Assembly (NCBI GenBank): GCA_020152595.1
Contig: JAIGNY010000099.1
Span: 331,001 to 395,000 of the forward strand
Direction of reading: 5' to 3'
Source of the DNA: Chiridota heheva
Lineage: Eukaryota > Echinodermata > Holothuroidea > Apodida > Chiridotidae
Length of the DNA: 64,000 nucleotides
The position numbers were made by a program, and so were the translations under genes. How positions within the stretch are numbered: the first letter of the stretch is position 1; each line of letters opens with the position of its first letter. Positions 12,501-26,478 of this stretch are shown here, in pieces. The notes under the pieces are model-generated. The model was not told the DNA's origin, searched no databases, and worked only from the letters and a program-made list of their open reading frames with translations.

Positions 12501-15500
12501 ACAATGGGATATGTCAAAAAAGTGGTAAAACTGAATTTAGGAAGGGTATTTATAATATACCACCTGAAGAAAGTTTGAGGGAAAAAAATTGAATAGTGAA
12601 TTTTTTTAAATACATTAACAATTGATAAGAATGTGAGGATAAAGACGCCAACTTTCCGTAGTTGACTTACTACACCAGTCATATCTACACAAAAGCTTTA
12701 AAGTTGATTATCTCCTTAACGGAATACAAATTTTGAATGCTTTCTTCACCATTTTATTTCATTTGAAGTCCCCTTTTATATAAGATTTACATGTTTGACC
12801 CCTAAACTAATCCTTTAAATTTTGTGCAATGTAAAGTATGCATGGAACTTACTTATCCTTTATGACACCTCCATCTTCATCTTATACATGCTGTTGGTAC
12901 TTTGTACATTAATGATAATGGCCAATTGCCTAGTCCTGATTAAATAAATGATATCTAACCATGAATCCTCAATATTTTCACCTTCTGGTTTGTCTTCATT
13001 TACGAAAAGAAATGCCTTCTGATGAGAACAAAATTGTGGTGAAACAAAACTGAAGGTTTCAAATTATGATGTTGTTATGCTTTTTAAGGAGGTAATTCTT
13101 AATAGGCAGCCCGCGGGCCAAATCTGGCCCGCCAGACAATCCAATCTGGCCCGCGAACAGTAGTCATTATATAATGCAATACAATGCATTGCATGTAAGA
13201 TCAATCCGAATGAGATCGGTAAAAATTACAAAATACTTGTTTATTTTGGGGTTTTGCTAGGCATATTAGCTCACTAAATCATCGTGGCTTATCAGATAAA
13301 ATGTTATCTTTAGTTCCGCTATAAATTGGGCTCGCTTGTCAAAAGAAGATGGATGAGAGAATTGCCGACATCTAACGTACATCCTTCTAATCGCGTACGC
13401 TCTTAACTTTTGTGTTTAGGGATTGTTTTGATGGGTTTTGTTTGTCACATGATGCTGGTTTTGTCATGCGATTGGCCCACGACCTGAAGCTGTTGTAAAT
13501 TGATGGCCGTTGGAAAATTCAATAAAGAGCACTTGCTTTAAGGATTAAAAACATTCTAACTGCAGTTGAATATACTGTTTTTGTTTGTTTCAGATGGTAC
13601 TGATATTATTGATTACAAGCCCAAACGTCACAGGCTACAGCTCAATGTCACAGAGGTTGGCTCACAGAGAGATGTGCAGAGCAAAGGACCGTACCTACAG
13701 GTAGAGTCATTATGTTTGGAAAGAATGACCAAAATGTGTAGGTGGGGTTTGTGTGGTGGTGCGGGGAGGGGGAGCAGCTGGGGTGGACTTAAGCTAAAGG
13801 TAACAAAGGTTGGCTCAAAGATAGATGTGCAGAGCAAGGGACCTTGCCTATATATATGTTTAATGGTGTTTCTTGGTTAGTATTGTGGCTTTGAAAGGGG
13901 AGGGGAAAGGGAGGGGGGGGGGGGTGGGCTTACAGAGATATGTGCAGGCATCAGACCTTACCTTAAGATTAAAATGTGTAGGTTGGGTTTGTATGGGGCA
14001 GGTGGTGGGGGAGTGGGCTGCAGCATAATGTAATATAGATGGGCTTACAGATATATGTACAGAGGATTGGACCTTACCTACAGGTAGTATAAGGGGTCAT
14101 TATAGTTGGAAAGAAGTGTTGAAATGTGTAATGTCTAGGTGGGTTGTGTGTGTCTGGTGGGGGGGGGGAGGGGGTAGGTACAGTGCAACATAATGAAACA
14201 AGCAAGTTCCTAGAGAGATGTGGATAGCAGTGATTAAATTGTGACAATTGATTTCTTCGCTACGATCTAATCTTTATCTTCCAAGCTCGCTCCAGTCTTG
14301 AACACTTTTTGTGTTTGCCTCTCCTAAATCTCACCATTGCTATTGAATGATCTAACCTAACCCCTCTGGGACTACATGACTTTTTGTCGGCAATTCTTAT
14401 CATCAATCATTACATTTTCTTTGCAGTTGTTATCCCCTGGTATCCTCCCCCGTCACTGCGTGATTGCCAACATGGAGGGGGTTGTCACCCTCACCCCAAC
14501 CTCCCCTGAAGCGATGGTCACCGTGAATGACCAAAAGATATATGAGACCACCATGCTACAACATGGGGCTGTGGTACGGTTTGGTCAGCATTACACATAC
14601 AGGTTCTGCGATCCGAAAGTGGAAGATCCAGTAAGTAATGAAAGAAGTTGCTAAAGATTGACACCTCATGCCGAATAATAGGTCTACTGATTACATTAAT
14701 TTTAGCCCACTGTCATACTGCAGTCAGTAAATCCAGATTAAGAGTTGTTTTAGAGTCAACATTTTAGGAAGTGACAGTTGCATTGGTATATCTAAGCATG
14801 ACCTGGGAATTTGGAGGAATGAGTTGCAATAGAAGAGGGAATATGTTCAGTCATACATATAAATATATATATATATATATATATTTACATTCATTACCAT
14901 TTATTTAGTTTCTAGCTTTTTATCTGTGCTAGCCTGAAATAGTCAAGCATGCTGTCCTTCCAACAGTTCAAGTTTAGTTATGACCTCTCTGATACTTTTG
15001 ACTCAAGATGTTAATGTACCACTAAACAAAATAAGCCTGAATTGTACATATTGTAAGAACATTGTTTGGCAGAGGGAGGTGTAAGTAACCCCAGAAATCC
15101 TCCTGGCTATGGCAGTTTGTGTGAGTGTTAAGGGTAATGTAGTACAATCGGATCCCATTCTATCGTTTTTAGAAAGAAAGAAAAAAGATTCATTGTAATG
15201 ATGATGTTCTGGAGCAGATGGTACAAAAAGACAATAGGCCACAAAGAAATGTTTTTACCAATTTGTTAGTCGACTTGGACTTATCCTTTTAATTTTCTTT
15301 TTCTTTTAGGACTGGGAGGAAAGACAGAAATCCTTGAGGGAATTCAGCTGTTGTAGAGACAACATTTGATGCCGTTGGAAACGTAGAGACGAGAGCACAA
15401 GAACCAGAGGTATATATTCTGTGCAGAATTAAAATTTTGATTTTGATTTTATTCCTCATGTAAAAGCATGTAAGTCCTCAGAAGAATGAGATGATGCAAT

Positions 15501-16216
15501 GATCCTACCAGGCAACAATACAAGGTGTATTGAGCAGTGTTTACATTAAGGTGTGGGATTCCCGCACATATTAACAAATTCCAGCTCAAAAATAATTGAA
15601 GGGGGGAATTCCCTCAACAACAAAAAATCAGCTGAAAATTGTCTTTTTTTTCTGTTTTTGTAGTATTTTTGGCCTCTTTTGGTATTTCCCCCAAAATCCC
15701 CTCCCCCCAATTACACTGGAGGGGGAGACCCTCAGATTTTGAACCTTAGTGTGAACACTGGTAGGAAGTACCCAAAACCTAACAGTCCTGATGTAAAACA
15801 TCAGAACTAACATTTAGAATGTTTAGGAGAAAAATATTGAAGGAAAAAATCCATTATGACATTTCTGGAACCTATCCCAAATTCTTAAAGCAAACTGTTA
15901 TGACTGGCAGTATTGATGTGAACTCATGTATGCTACAATAGCAAATTGGTTTCTTTGGGATGTGTATTGTCATAGTATGGTGCCCCCTCGGTTATGCAGT
16001 TTAATAAACAAGATTCACATGTGGCCTACCGCCTCTATGACTGATGAATGTTAAGTATACACTAAGCTGAAAGACACTTCTCAGACACATTCTTCTTTGC
16101 ATCCACCCCTGCTTATCACTGTGGTTGATGGAATAGCTGCAAAATGAATTTCGTAGTGCATTTCCTGATCTATTACTAGTGAGCAAGTTAAAGATTTTGA
16201 CCATTAATGGACATTC

Positions 16217-16247
<31 letters not shown>

Positions 16248-19200
16248 CATTTATAGTGCGCTTGATCTTAAAAGCTCTAAGCGCATTACATTATAAACAC
16301 CATATACATGGACGTAAAGAAACGTTAAAATAAAATAAATAGGTAAGAATATGCAAAAATGTTATAATAGGAGTAATACTGAAATTGTTCTAAAATAGAT
16401 ACTAAGAAAACTAAGCACTATGGGTAAAAAGGAAACAAATTTAAAACTAAACAACACTGTTCATTAAAAGCAGTAAAAATAAGATACTGAGAGATGATTA
16501 ATGAAAACATTAAGATTAAAGATCACTGTAAACATGATAGTTATGTAGATAAAGGGCTACTCACATAAGAAAGCAGTATACAATGGCAAAAAAACACAGG
16601 AATTAAAGGACATCATAAGACATAACTTTCCCTAAGAAGGAAAGTTTTGAGTGAACGTTTGAAAGAGTAAAAGGAGCATGTGGTACGTAAATGAATTGGC
16701 AAATTGTTCCAGAGACGAGGTGCGGCAAATTGATTATTTTTTTATCTAAGAGGATGTGATGAAATTAAATGTGTTTATATTGTGTTTGGTTTCTTGCAGC
16801 CCCCATCCCCAAAGCCACCACCAAAACAATACATATTACCAGCAACTCTAGAATTCAGAGAACCGGGTGAGTTTACTCAAATATTTTCCCAGCTATTTTT
16901 TGTTTACATATAGTGCAATGCTATCAAGCCTCGAGGGCTTATAAAGCCAGTGCTTTACCTGGGTTTTTTCAGATAGCACTGACTTAATGATTAGCTTATT
17001 GATCTATCAGTTTGGTTATGTATTGTATTTGAGCATTTCTGTGTTACATTGTTTTTCAAAATATACTAAGATGGACACAAAAAAAAAGACTGATTGGAGA
17101 AGTCTACCCACAGGATATGATAACAAATGTTTGTACATTCTAGAGCAAGCAATATATTCCAATTTTTAAGAATATTCTAGTCTTGGTGTGTGCACCAAAT
17201 CTAAGGGAAAAGCAGGTTACACAGCAACATTGACTTTTAGTCCCATTTGTTTATGCTGGCTTGTGTGTGTAGTACATGGAACTAATTATTCACCCCATTG
17301 AAGCCTATCATGTAAGAGTACAAGTTCGGGGCCCTTTTGTACCAGAACGCGAACGAGTTAGGATCTTTTGTGATGTTTTCCCAAAAGTACTGTACCACCT
17401 AATATCTCTCGGCTGAGGGTGCTTTTCAATAGGGGGTCACCAGAGGTTTTGACCCTTTTATTTTTTTAGGCTGAAGTGAAGAGGTGTTATACATCCTCAC
17501 CAGTCACTCAAATTTTGGTGTGGGTCCATGGTAAAATAGTTTCCTATGAAACTATGGAAACAAACCTTGTCAAGTTTGGATATGCATAGTCAAGACCTAT
17601 CCTTTCTCTGCCATTCCTAAAATTCTCAGCTTCCTGTCCCATGACATGGGGACCTCTCCAAAATATTTGTATTAGCTTTTCTCTGAGGGTTCTCATTTTT
17701 GGATGGCGGAGTGATACCTTATTAGTTCTGTGTTACCTATAGTAGCACAAACTTCTTCCTATCTCTTTAAGATTTATATTACTGCATCCGGTACTAAATT
17801 CCTACCAACTTTGTATGACCCAAAATTCCACTGGTATTTGGGTCCCAAAAAAACAACTAGCATTTGATTGCAATGTGTAATACATGAAAAATACCTAAGT
17901 ATGATATGCTCATAATGGTCTATCATTAAAACCAACAAAAACTGTAAGAAAATAGTATTCCCTTGGGAAATAATTTGATAGAGGGTGGTTTCTACAAACA
18001 TTTACGCATGTTATGAGGGCTAACTTTGAGGCGTACCCTTGGGAATATAGCTTATAACTAAGAAATTAGCAAATTTGCATGAAAATATGATTGGATCTAT
18101 TAATTTCACTATTCTATAGCATGGAAACACAGTTTCCCATTACAAAATAGTCTTTTGCCATTCAATTAAGCTCAATATATTTTGAACAAACAGAAATCTC
18201 TAAAAACCATACCCCCTCTCCCCTTAAAATTTAGGAACAACTATGCTATGCCACCCCAAACAAGCCTATTTAGTGCAAATTTAGTCTTCCTGCTTTGCTG
18301 GACCATAAAAAATGACCGTTATCTAACTTTTATGACAACTTTTAAGTGCAAAGTCATGACCTTTGTCAATTAAAACAATGTAATACAGTGACCTGTGATG
18401 ACCTATGTCAATCTGAGTGATAACGTTTATCAGTCCAACCAAATACATTTCATGAAAATCAAATGCTACCATTGGCCAGACCGACTGCGAAAACCTTAAA
18501 ATACATCATAAAGGACTCATTTTCAAGGAAGAAAAAAAAACATTTTTATACAAAATGTTAACAAAATTCAGACTTTTAATGAAATCTAGGATCAAGTTTC
18601 CTGCAGCAAATGACTATTCCCATGAAAGAAAGTTCTTAAATAGCTTTAAAAACAGGCCCATAGAAAAAGAAAAACTACTGGCTCGGATAGAGTTAGCTTT
18701 TTAGCATCCCACTTCAGAATTGGATGCATTACTTCAAATTATATCCTACCTTCTATGCTGTAAATTTGCATATTTATAACATAGAAGGTAGGTATAATTT
18801 ATGTAAATACCCCCACTAAATGGAGTGGAGTTTGTGCAAGATCTGTTTGTCAGGAAATGATTCAATACAGTACATTCACATCATTGTAAAGAAGAAAATG
18901 TTAACGTTGCAACAGGACTAAATGATAGTTGTAAAACACATTCTTAATGTTCTGAGAATGTGTGGAGTTTTCATTGAACTACAAAACACCTCCCATCTGT
19001 ACAATCACTAAAGATTGTAAAATGTGTGGTTGTATATTTCCTCATACATTATCTTAAGAAATATTAAACAAGGCTTGGTAGAAAGCATGTTACCATAAAT
19101 GACTTTCGTGTCATGAAGTAATATATTTTTCAAAGTTAGGCATGCATGAGACACGCTTTATCCAATGACTGGTTTTACAAACACCTTTTTCCTTAAATAA

Positions 19201-22200
19201 CCTGCTTCTGATGATATTTCCTGAACTCTTTGCAGGTGAAGACGCCTTCCTGGCAGCCATTATCCGTGAAGTTAACGGTGGTCACGTCCACTTCAAGTTG
19301 GCACCAACTTATGCCTTATACCTTGCCTGTAGATTTCGCCTCTCCAAGCTCTACCGACCCGACATGGATCTAACTGAGCGCGCTCAAAGGCTTACACCGT
19401 TCATCAACAAACTTGCTGATCTCATTGATCGGACAGTCCAGGTGAGATCAAAAGAATAATTCCATGTGGGATATAGGAAATGTACTTTAAGTAAGTGCAT
19501 GGAGCACATCATATTTTCTATAAATTGGGTTTTGTGATGAGATAAAATATTAAATCAAAATGTTTTTTATGTTTAATAGTTAAAGGTGGGAGATCGGTAG
19601 ACAATTGGTAAGAACTTTGGGCTTTAAAAATCAATTCTGGTAAAACTCGGCAATATAAATGGTGAGATTGATACCTACAACTCTTGCCCTTGTACTCCCA
19701 AATGAATCAGTTCACAAATACCTCTTTCTGTTTTCCCATTGATTCAATTTTCCTTAAAGGAATAGTGCTATAATGGGATGGGGAAGGGTGGAAAATTTTC
19801 GTCTGGGTAACTTTCAATTTCAGTTTAGTGATTATTATTGTTTCTTACCTGTGTCTAGACTTCCTTGTTTACATAAACTCATTTCAGGATAATTTACCTC
19901 AAACGATAGTTCATAAACATTTTGTTCATTTATCTCTGATTGCCTATGCTATCAGTTAAATCTACTCTTCTGATCACCCTTTGCCACATGACACCAACTG
20001 TTAAAGTTTTGTTAGATATTTTAAAAGCAAACCTCTAATTTTGCTACAGGAGGATTATGCAATAGCTATGGCCGAGACGTTTTGGCTGGCCAACGGATCT
20101 GAGTTTCTTCATTTCTTACAAAAAGACTTGGACATCTGCGTCATCTCTCAAGACGCTCAGGATATACTGAACCGATGTGTCCAAGACTCTTTCAGGTAAA
20201 GGACTTTAATGAGTGTGTGACGTTCAGGGTATTCCCATGTATGTTGTATTAAGGTTTGATATAACAGTGATATTGATCAAGCAGTGATATTGATCAAGCA
20301 GTGATATTGATCAAGCAGTGATATCATTGATCAAGCAGTGATATTATTGATCAAGCAGTGATATTATTGATCAAGCAGTGATATTATTGATCAAGCAGTG
20401 ATATTATTGATCAAGCAGTGATATTATTGATCAAGCAGTGATATTATTGATCAAGCAGTGATATTATTGTGATGTTATTGATTACAGTGATATTATTGAT
20501 CAAGCAGTGATATTATTGATCAACAGTGATATTATTGATCAAGCAGTGATATTATTGATCAAGCAGTGATATTATTGATCAAGCAGTGATATTATTGATC
20601 AAGCAGTGATATTATTGATCAAGCAGTGATATTATTGATCAAGCAGTGATATTATTGATCAAGCAGTGATATTATTGATCAAGCAGTGATATTATTGATC
20701 AAGCAGTGATATTATTGATCAAGCAGTGATATTATTGATCAAGCAGTGATATTATTGATCAAGCAGTGATATTATTGATCAAGCAGTGATTTATTGATCA
20801 AGCAGTGATATTATTGATCAAGCAGTAATTTTTTTGATCAAGCAGTGATATTATTGATCAAGCAGTGATATTATTGATCAAGCAGTGATATTATTGATCA
20901 AGCAGTGATATTATTGATCAAGCAGTGATATTATTGATCAAGCAGTGATGTTATTGATCAAGCAGTGATATTATTGATCAAGCAGTGATATTATTGATCA
21001 AGCAGTAATTTTTTTGATCAAGCAGTGATATTATTGATCAAGCAGTGATATTATTGATCAAGTGATATTATTGATAGCGGTGATATTGATCAAGCAGTGA
21101 TATTGATCAAGCAGTGATATTGATCAAGCAGTGATATTGATCAAGCAGTGATATTATTGATCAAGCAGTGATATTATTGATCAAGCAGTGATATTGATCG
21201 AGGAATGTGAGATTTTTCTTGAACTGCTCACCATGCTTCCATCAGTTTCTTTTTGACAGTGTTGTGCATGATATTTTTGAAAGAATATGTATTTTAATAC
21301 AAGTTATCATAACCCAGGTTTGCCGGAAGTGTAAGAAATCAATTTGATACTTTTTGAGGAAATTTCCTACTTTGTTCTTAATTTCTTTATTAGTCCTTTA
21401 AATATTTTTCCAGGTGGGAACATTTTTCCCTTTCCTTCCTTAGCAAATGGTAGCGGGGTCAGTTGCCCTTTCATTCCCATGATATGTTACTTTTGTTCTT
21501 TACACCTTAAACTTTTAACACCCTCTTGGCACATTTGACTCTTGATTGTCTTAGTGCCGTTAAACATCAACAAACCAAACCAAGCTTTTGATCTGTGTCT
21601 AATCATGGTGATACAACTTGCCTTTGTTACCTATATGGTTTATGTGACATTGGTTTTGAGGTAGAAATTGGGAAATCTGATTATGATTGATGTTGCATGT
21701 GATTATGATTGATGTTGATGTCTTTTTCTCTGCAGGTTTCTGGCAAAAAGAATCAAGTTTGAGCTGAACATTGTTCTCAATTCTTTCTTGGATTCTAGCG
21801 TGGAAGCCGATGTTGATAAAGAGTATTCAGGTAAGCTGATATTTCTCCTTGTATATTGTTTGTATCTCGATTCCAAGGTATCTTAGTCATAAAGTCAACT
21901 GTTATTCATGAAACAATCAATTTAATGTCATTTGCGTCGTGATAGCTTATCTTCAAATGTACCAAATAATTTTTTGCACTTTTTACACTTTATAAAAAAT
22001 GTAATTGCAACACAAAGCAAACATAAAAGAAAAAAATAAACCACTATTTTTTTAATTTGTACCTAATATTTCCATGTACCCATTTTTCAGAAACACTTAA
22101 ATCAAATGTTGAATTCAATTAATGCTTGTGTATTGTGTGCAGTGCAACAGGTCTTTTAACTATTGTTTTTAATGATTTTACAGAGGAGCAGATTCGCAAT

Positions 22201-25200
22201 ATGGACAATGAGAGGTGGATGACGCCTCCTTCAAGGGATCAGAAGCAGAGGTTCTCAGAGTCGGCAAGTGAAATGCATCAACTTTGTATTCATAGTTGGA
22301 GTTAAAAGTTGTTTTACATGAAATAAGCATCAGAAAGAGTGGCTGCAGCGCGGCTGCCAAACGATCTCGCATCCTCCCCTCTATCCCCTTCCCCAAAACA
22401 CATGCTGACATCAAACCACTTATTGTTTCCCATGTCTGTCACTGCTGGCAACAAAATTGGAACACCCACACTGAAAACAAACTTTACAACATTCAGCCTA
22501 CCATTCGCACCATCCTTACTACCCACAACCTCTCTCATAAAAACAAAGTATTTTATCTCCCTCAGAATAGGTCACACCCACCCACCTCATGCATCCTCAC
22601 CCCCCCCCTCCATCCTCCACCCCACCTCTCTGCAATAGCTGTCACAAGCCCTTACAGTGAAACACATCCTCATTGACTGTCCTCTCTTCATCAACCCCAG
22701 AGCTTTATTCAATCCCTTCAACTCCATTGCTGAGCTCTGCCACAAAAACTCACCAGATAACATCATCTCCTTCCTTCACCACACCTGCTACTATAAGTTA
22801 TCTTGTCCTAACTTTCTCCAGACTTTTACCTACCTACTGCACTTTACCCAACTTCTCCATTCTCTTTTCATCTCCGACATAATTTAATCTCTTGGGCACA
22901 ATTTGACAATAGTTGTTGTGGTGCTGTTAAACCTCCCCAAACAAATAAACATAAGCATTAGATAAGCTAACAAATGTTGTTCATGAATGTTTAGAGCTTT
23001 TAACAGATTCAATCAAAGACTTGGAATGCTTGGGTGTAAACAACTTTTCTTTTTTAATGTGTCTATATAAAGGGATTTCATCATGTGACTCTAACTCAAC
23101 TGGGAGCCATTTTGCAGGGCAGAGCTTTGCGCTTTGAGTATTTCACACGTCTGATCTTCACACAGCTCAGTCACATCACACGTACAACAAACAGATTTGA
23201 TCTGAAACATGCGCTAAGCACGCGCTGGTGATGAAAACATTTGCTGGGCATGTAAAACATGTGCTGGGCATATAAACAGGTGCTGGTTAAAATGAGCTGG
23301 GCTGATGAATTAATTTTTGATATAAAATGTTGTTTTAAAGAAAAATTACACTCCCAAATGTCCAAGTGCTTCAAGTAATCTTAATCAGTGGATTTTAAAC
23401 ACATCTATTAATTAGTTAGTGCAACCAACGGCACAGCAAGATTCCAGCATACTACTTACAAAACTAATCTTATATAACAACATGCAAAGGTATGTAAGTG
23501 TACACCTGACGGCAGTCTTCCCTACAAAATGGCGATGTAAACAAAGTCATGTGACCTCATGACGTCAGCTGAAACATCCTTATAGTATGCTTAAGTGTCA
23601 TTGGTAGCTCAAAATTGCATAAACACTCTCAGATGATTTTGAAATGAAGATGTTTGAGTCAAGTGTACCTCTAGAACAACGGTTAATTAAATTTTGCGAA
23701 GGGCCGTCATTTCACAACAGTTTCAGGCCGTAGGCCAATTGCGTGGCAAAACCAACGTCATGTGACAAACAAAACTCGTCAAAACAATCCTTGAATACAA
23801 ACAAGTTGAGAGTGTGCGCGATTAAAAGGACGTACGCCAGATGTCAGTGGTTCTCTTATCCACCTTCCTTTGTCAAGCCGCGAGCCCAATTTAGAGTGGA
23901 ACTTAAAATAACATTTTATTTGATATTCCGCGATGTTTTAGTGCGCCGATCTGCCGAGGAAAAAACAAAAATAAACAAGTATTTTGCAATTTTTACCGAT
24001 CTCATTCGGATTGATCTTACATGCAATGCACTGTATTGCATTATATAATGACTATTGTTCATGGGCCATATTGGATTGTCTGGCATGCCAGATTTGGCCT
24101 GCGGGCCGCCTATTAAGAATTGCCGCTCTAGACTCTCGCGGTAAAACTTGATTGGTGTTCAGTGCTTATGGTTTTGTGGGCAATTCTTGGCAATTTCTTA
24201 TAATTATAGGAATCACTATTTGTTTTGGAGATTGAAAATAATTAAAGAATTTTAAAATTGGATATGAAATCAGTATTGACAGAATTTGAATCGTTCTTGT
24301 CATCCAATCACAGGTGAAGTTCTCAATACCTTGTCATCAGCCATGACTCTGCTGAGGAGATGTCGGGTCAATGCCGCCCTGACCATCCAGCTCTTTTCGC
24401 AACTCTTTCATTTCATCAATGTTTTCATATTTAACCGAGTTCTCAACCCCCCACCCCATCTGAGGCTGTGTAGCAGGGAGTGGGGAGAACGTCTGAAGAA
24501 GCGACTGAACAGGGTGTACCAGTGGGCAGAGAAACAGGGTTTGGAGTTAGCTGCGGAGGCTCATTTGGCTAAAATTACCCAGGTGAATGACAGGTGGTAT
24601 TTATATAGTAGTGTGATGTAGCTTTGCGAAGCTGGAATAAATCTAAAGTGCCGACAGTTATAGATATCGGTATTTGAGCAAGAAGAAAATTATTTTCAGA
24701 ATAATGTTTTTTTTTTTTTTTTTTTTTGATAGATTGCTTGAGTAAACAACAGCAAATGTGGTAAATATGCTGTCTAAAAACACCCCCATGTAATTGTAAG
24801 ATGAATAGTACATTAATTGTGGAAGATGGAAGAAAGATGTATTCACTACATTAATATTATTTCTGTCACAATTTGTTGTTGGTACTATGCTGTGGACTAT
24901 GTATAGACACAAAGGCACAGCAAGTTATCAATCACATGTATATATGTGTACAGCCTTTTTGTATTCACTTGGTTGGTGCCACGTCACTTTCGGGAGAAGA
25001 CTGGAGTGAAAACAAAGATTTGCGCGTTACATGTAATAACCGTAAGTCCGTATGTGTCTGCATGTTGTATGCAAAGTCGGACAAAATATTTACGATTGAA
25101 AATTGTCAGCTAAACTCCATTTTCACGAATTAGATGCTTTATTAGTTGATTGTGCAATTAAGAATATCAATTAATTGAGTTTATATCAATTTTTACGGAC

Positions 25201-26379
25201 ATTAAACGTTTTACTAGTACACCTGCTGGGTAGGCATGTTTAATACACCGTGGTTAAAATCAGGTTAGTTACAGAAATTTCAAATTTACCAAAACAGTAA
25301 TATATTTTTACCAATAACTCAAAAAGCAATGCCACATATCTCGAACAGGTCATCATATGTTGTCTGAAAGGCAAATTTTTGCCTTGGTGGTTGAAATTTG
25401 GACCTACCATGATATACAAACACAGCTGATTGCTTTGTTTTCACTCCAGCAGGGCGCGTTACTATGCAGTCTGATGACTCGGGTCATGAATTCCAACTAA
25501 GTGAATTGAGGGAACATGATTTATTTATTGTAATGCAGCTTTTCTGAAATGGGTGACCATGGAATTTCAAAAGAAGTGTTGCTGTCATTATAATTTATTC
25601 CTTTTATATCATGTTTTCCAACCCATACAGGGTAAATATTAGTCTTAAACTTACATACAGAATTATGGACATTTTAATACGGAGTCCATGCAAAGTCTGG
25701 GAATTGTGTTTTTCTTATATGTGTGCTTATAGATGTGGTGTCCAGTTGTGAATTAAACAAATTAAAATTGGTAATTATTTGTGTAATGATTAATTCATTT
25801 CCTTGTGAATTAACATATTTTATATTGAATAAGAATCATTTTCTTGCCTTTCCTCCTACAGTCTGTGCAGTTTATGGCTCATAAGAAAGAAACAAGGGGA
25901 GACTTGGAGACCAGTTGCAGCCTCGCATCCAAGCTGAACTCACGACAACTAAAGGTTCTTCTTGACACGTACATGCCCGGCCCAGGAGAATCCAACATTC
26001 CGCAAGATTTGATCATTGAGGTAGGTGAAGGAAGGCTTCTATATATATTTATTGTATAGTAGGTCTTTGTAGTCGTTAAGATATATTCTGGCTATTTTGC
26101 CTTTTAAATAATGTTAACCTTTTGATTTTTGCCTTCAGTTTGTAAGATTTTAAGGAAAATCTCTGTACTGCTATTTACATGGGATGCCAACATGCCACTG
26201 AATATTATGAACCTGAAACAAAAGTTTGACTGACATGTGATTGTATGCACTTTCTGGTGTATTATGCAATGGTACTTGTAACTTGCATACCAGGCTGGAT
26301 TAACGAGTTGCTTGAAGTAAATCAATCGTAGAGAGTTTTAGAAAAAGAAAAAGAATTTGGAAAAATGGACTGATAAGCA

Positions 26380-26478
<99 letters not shown>

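Larger units (their letters stand above)
10310..13593 (+). other. Intron with several repeats
   Basis: Between the RA2 and FHA exons. It holds the inverted repeat at 11584-11870, a LINE fragment (11880-12250), a TTAA MITE (12273-12814) and a hAT-like MITE (13091-13536). Nothing is recognised in 10310-11580 apart from G-rich runs near 10580. Confidence 0.6.
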
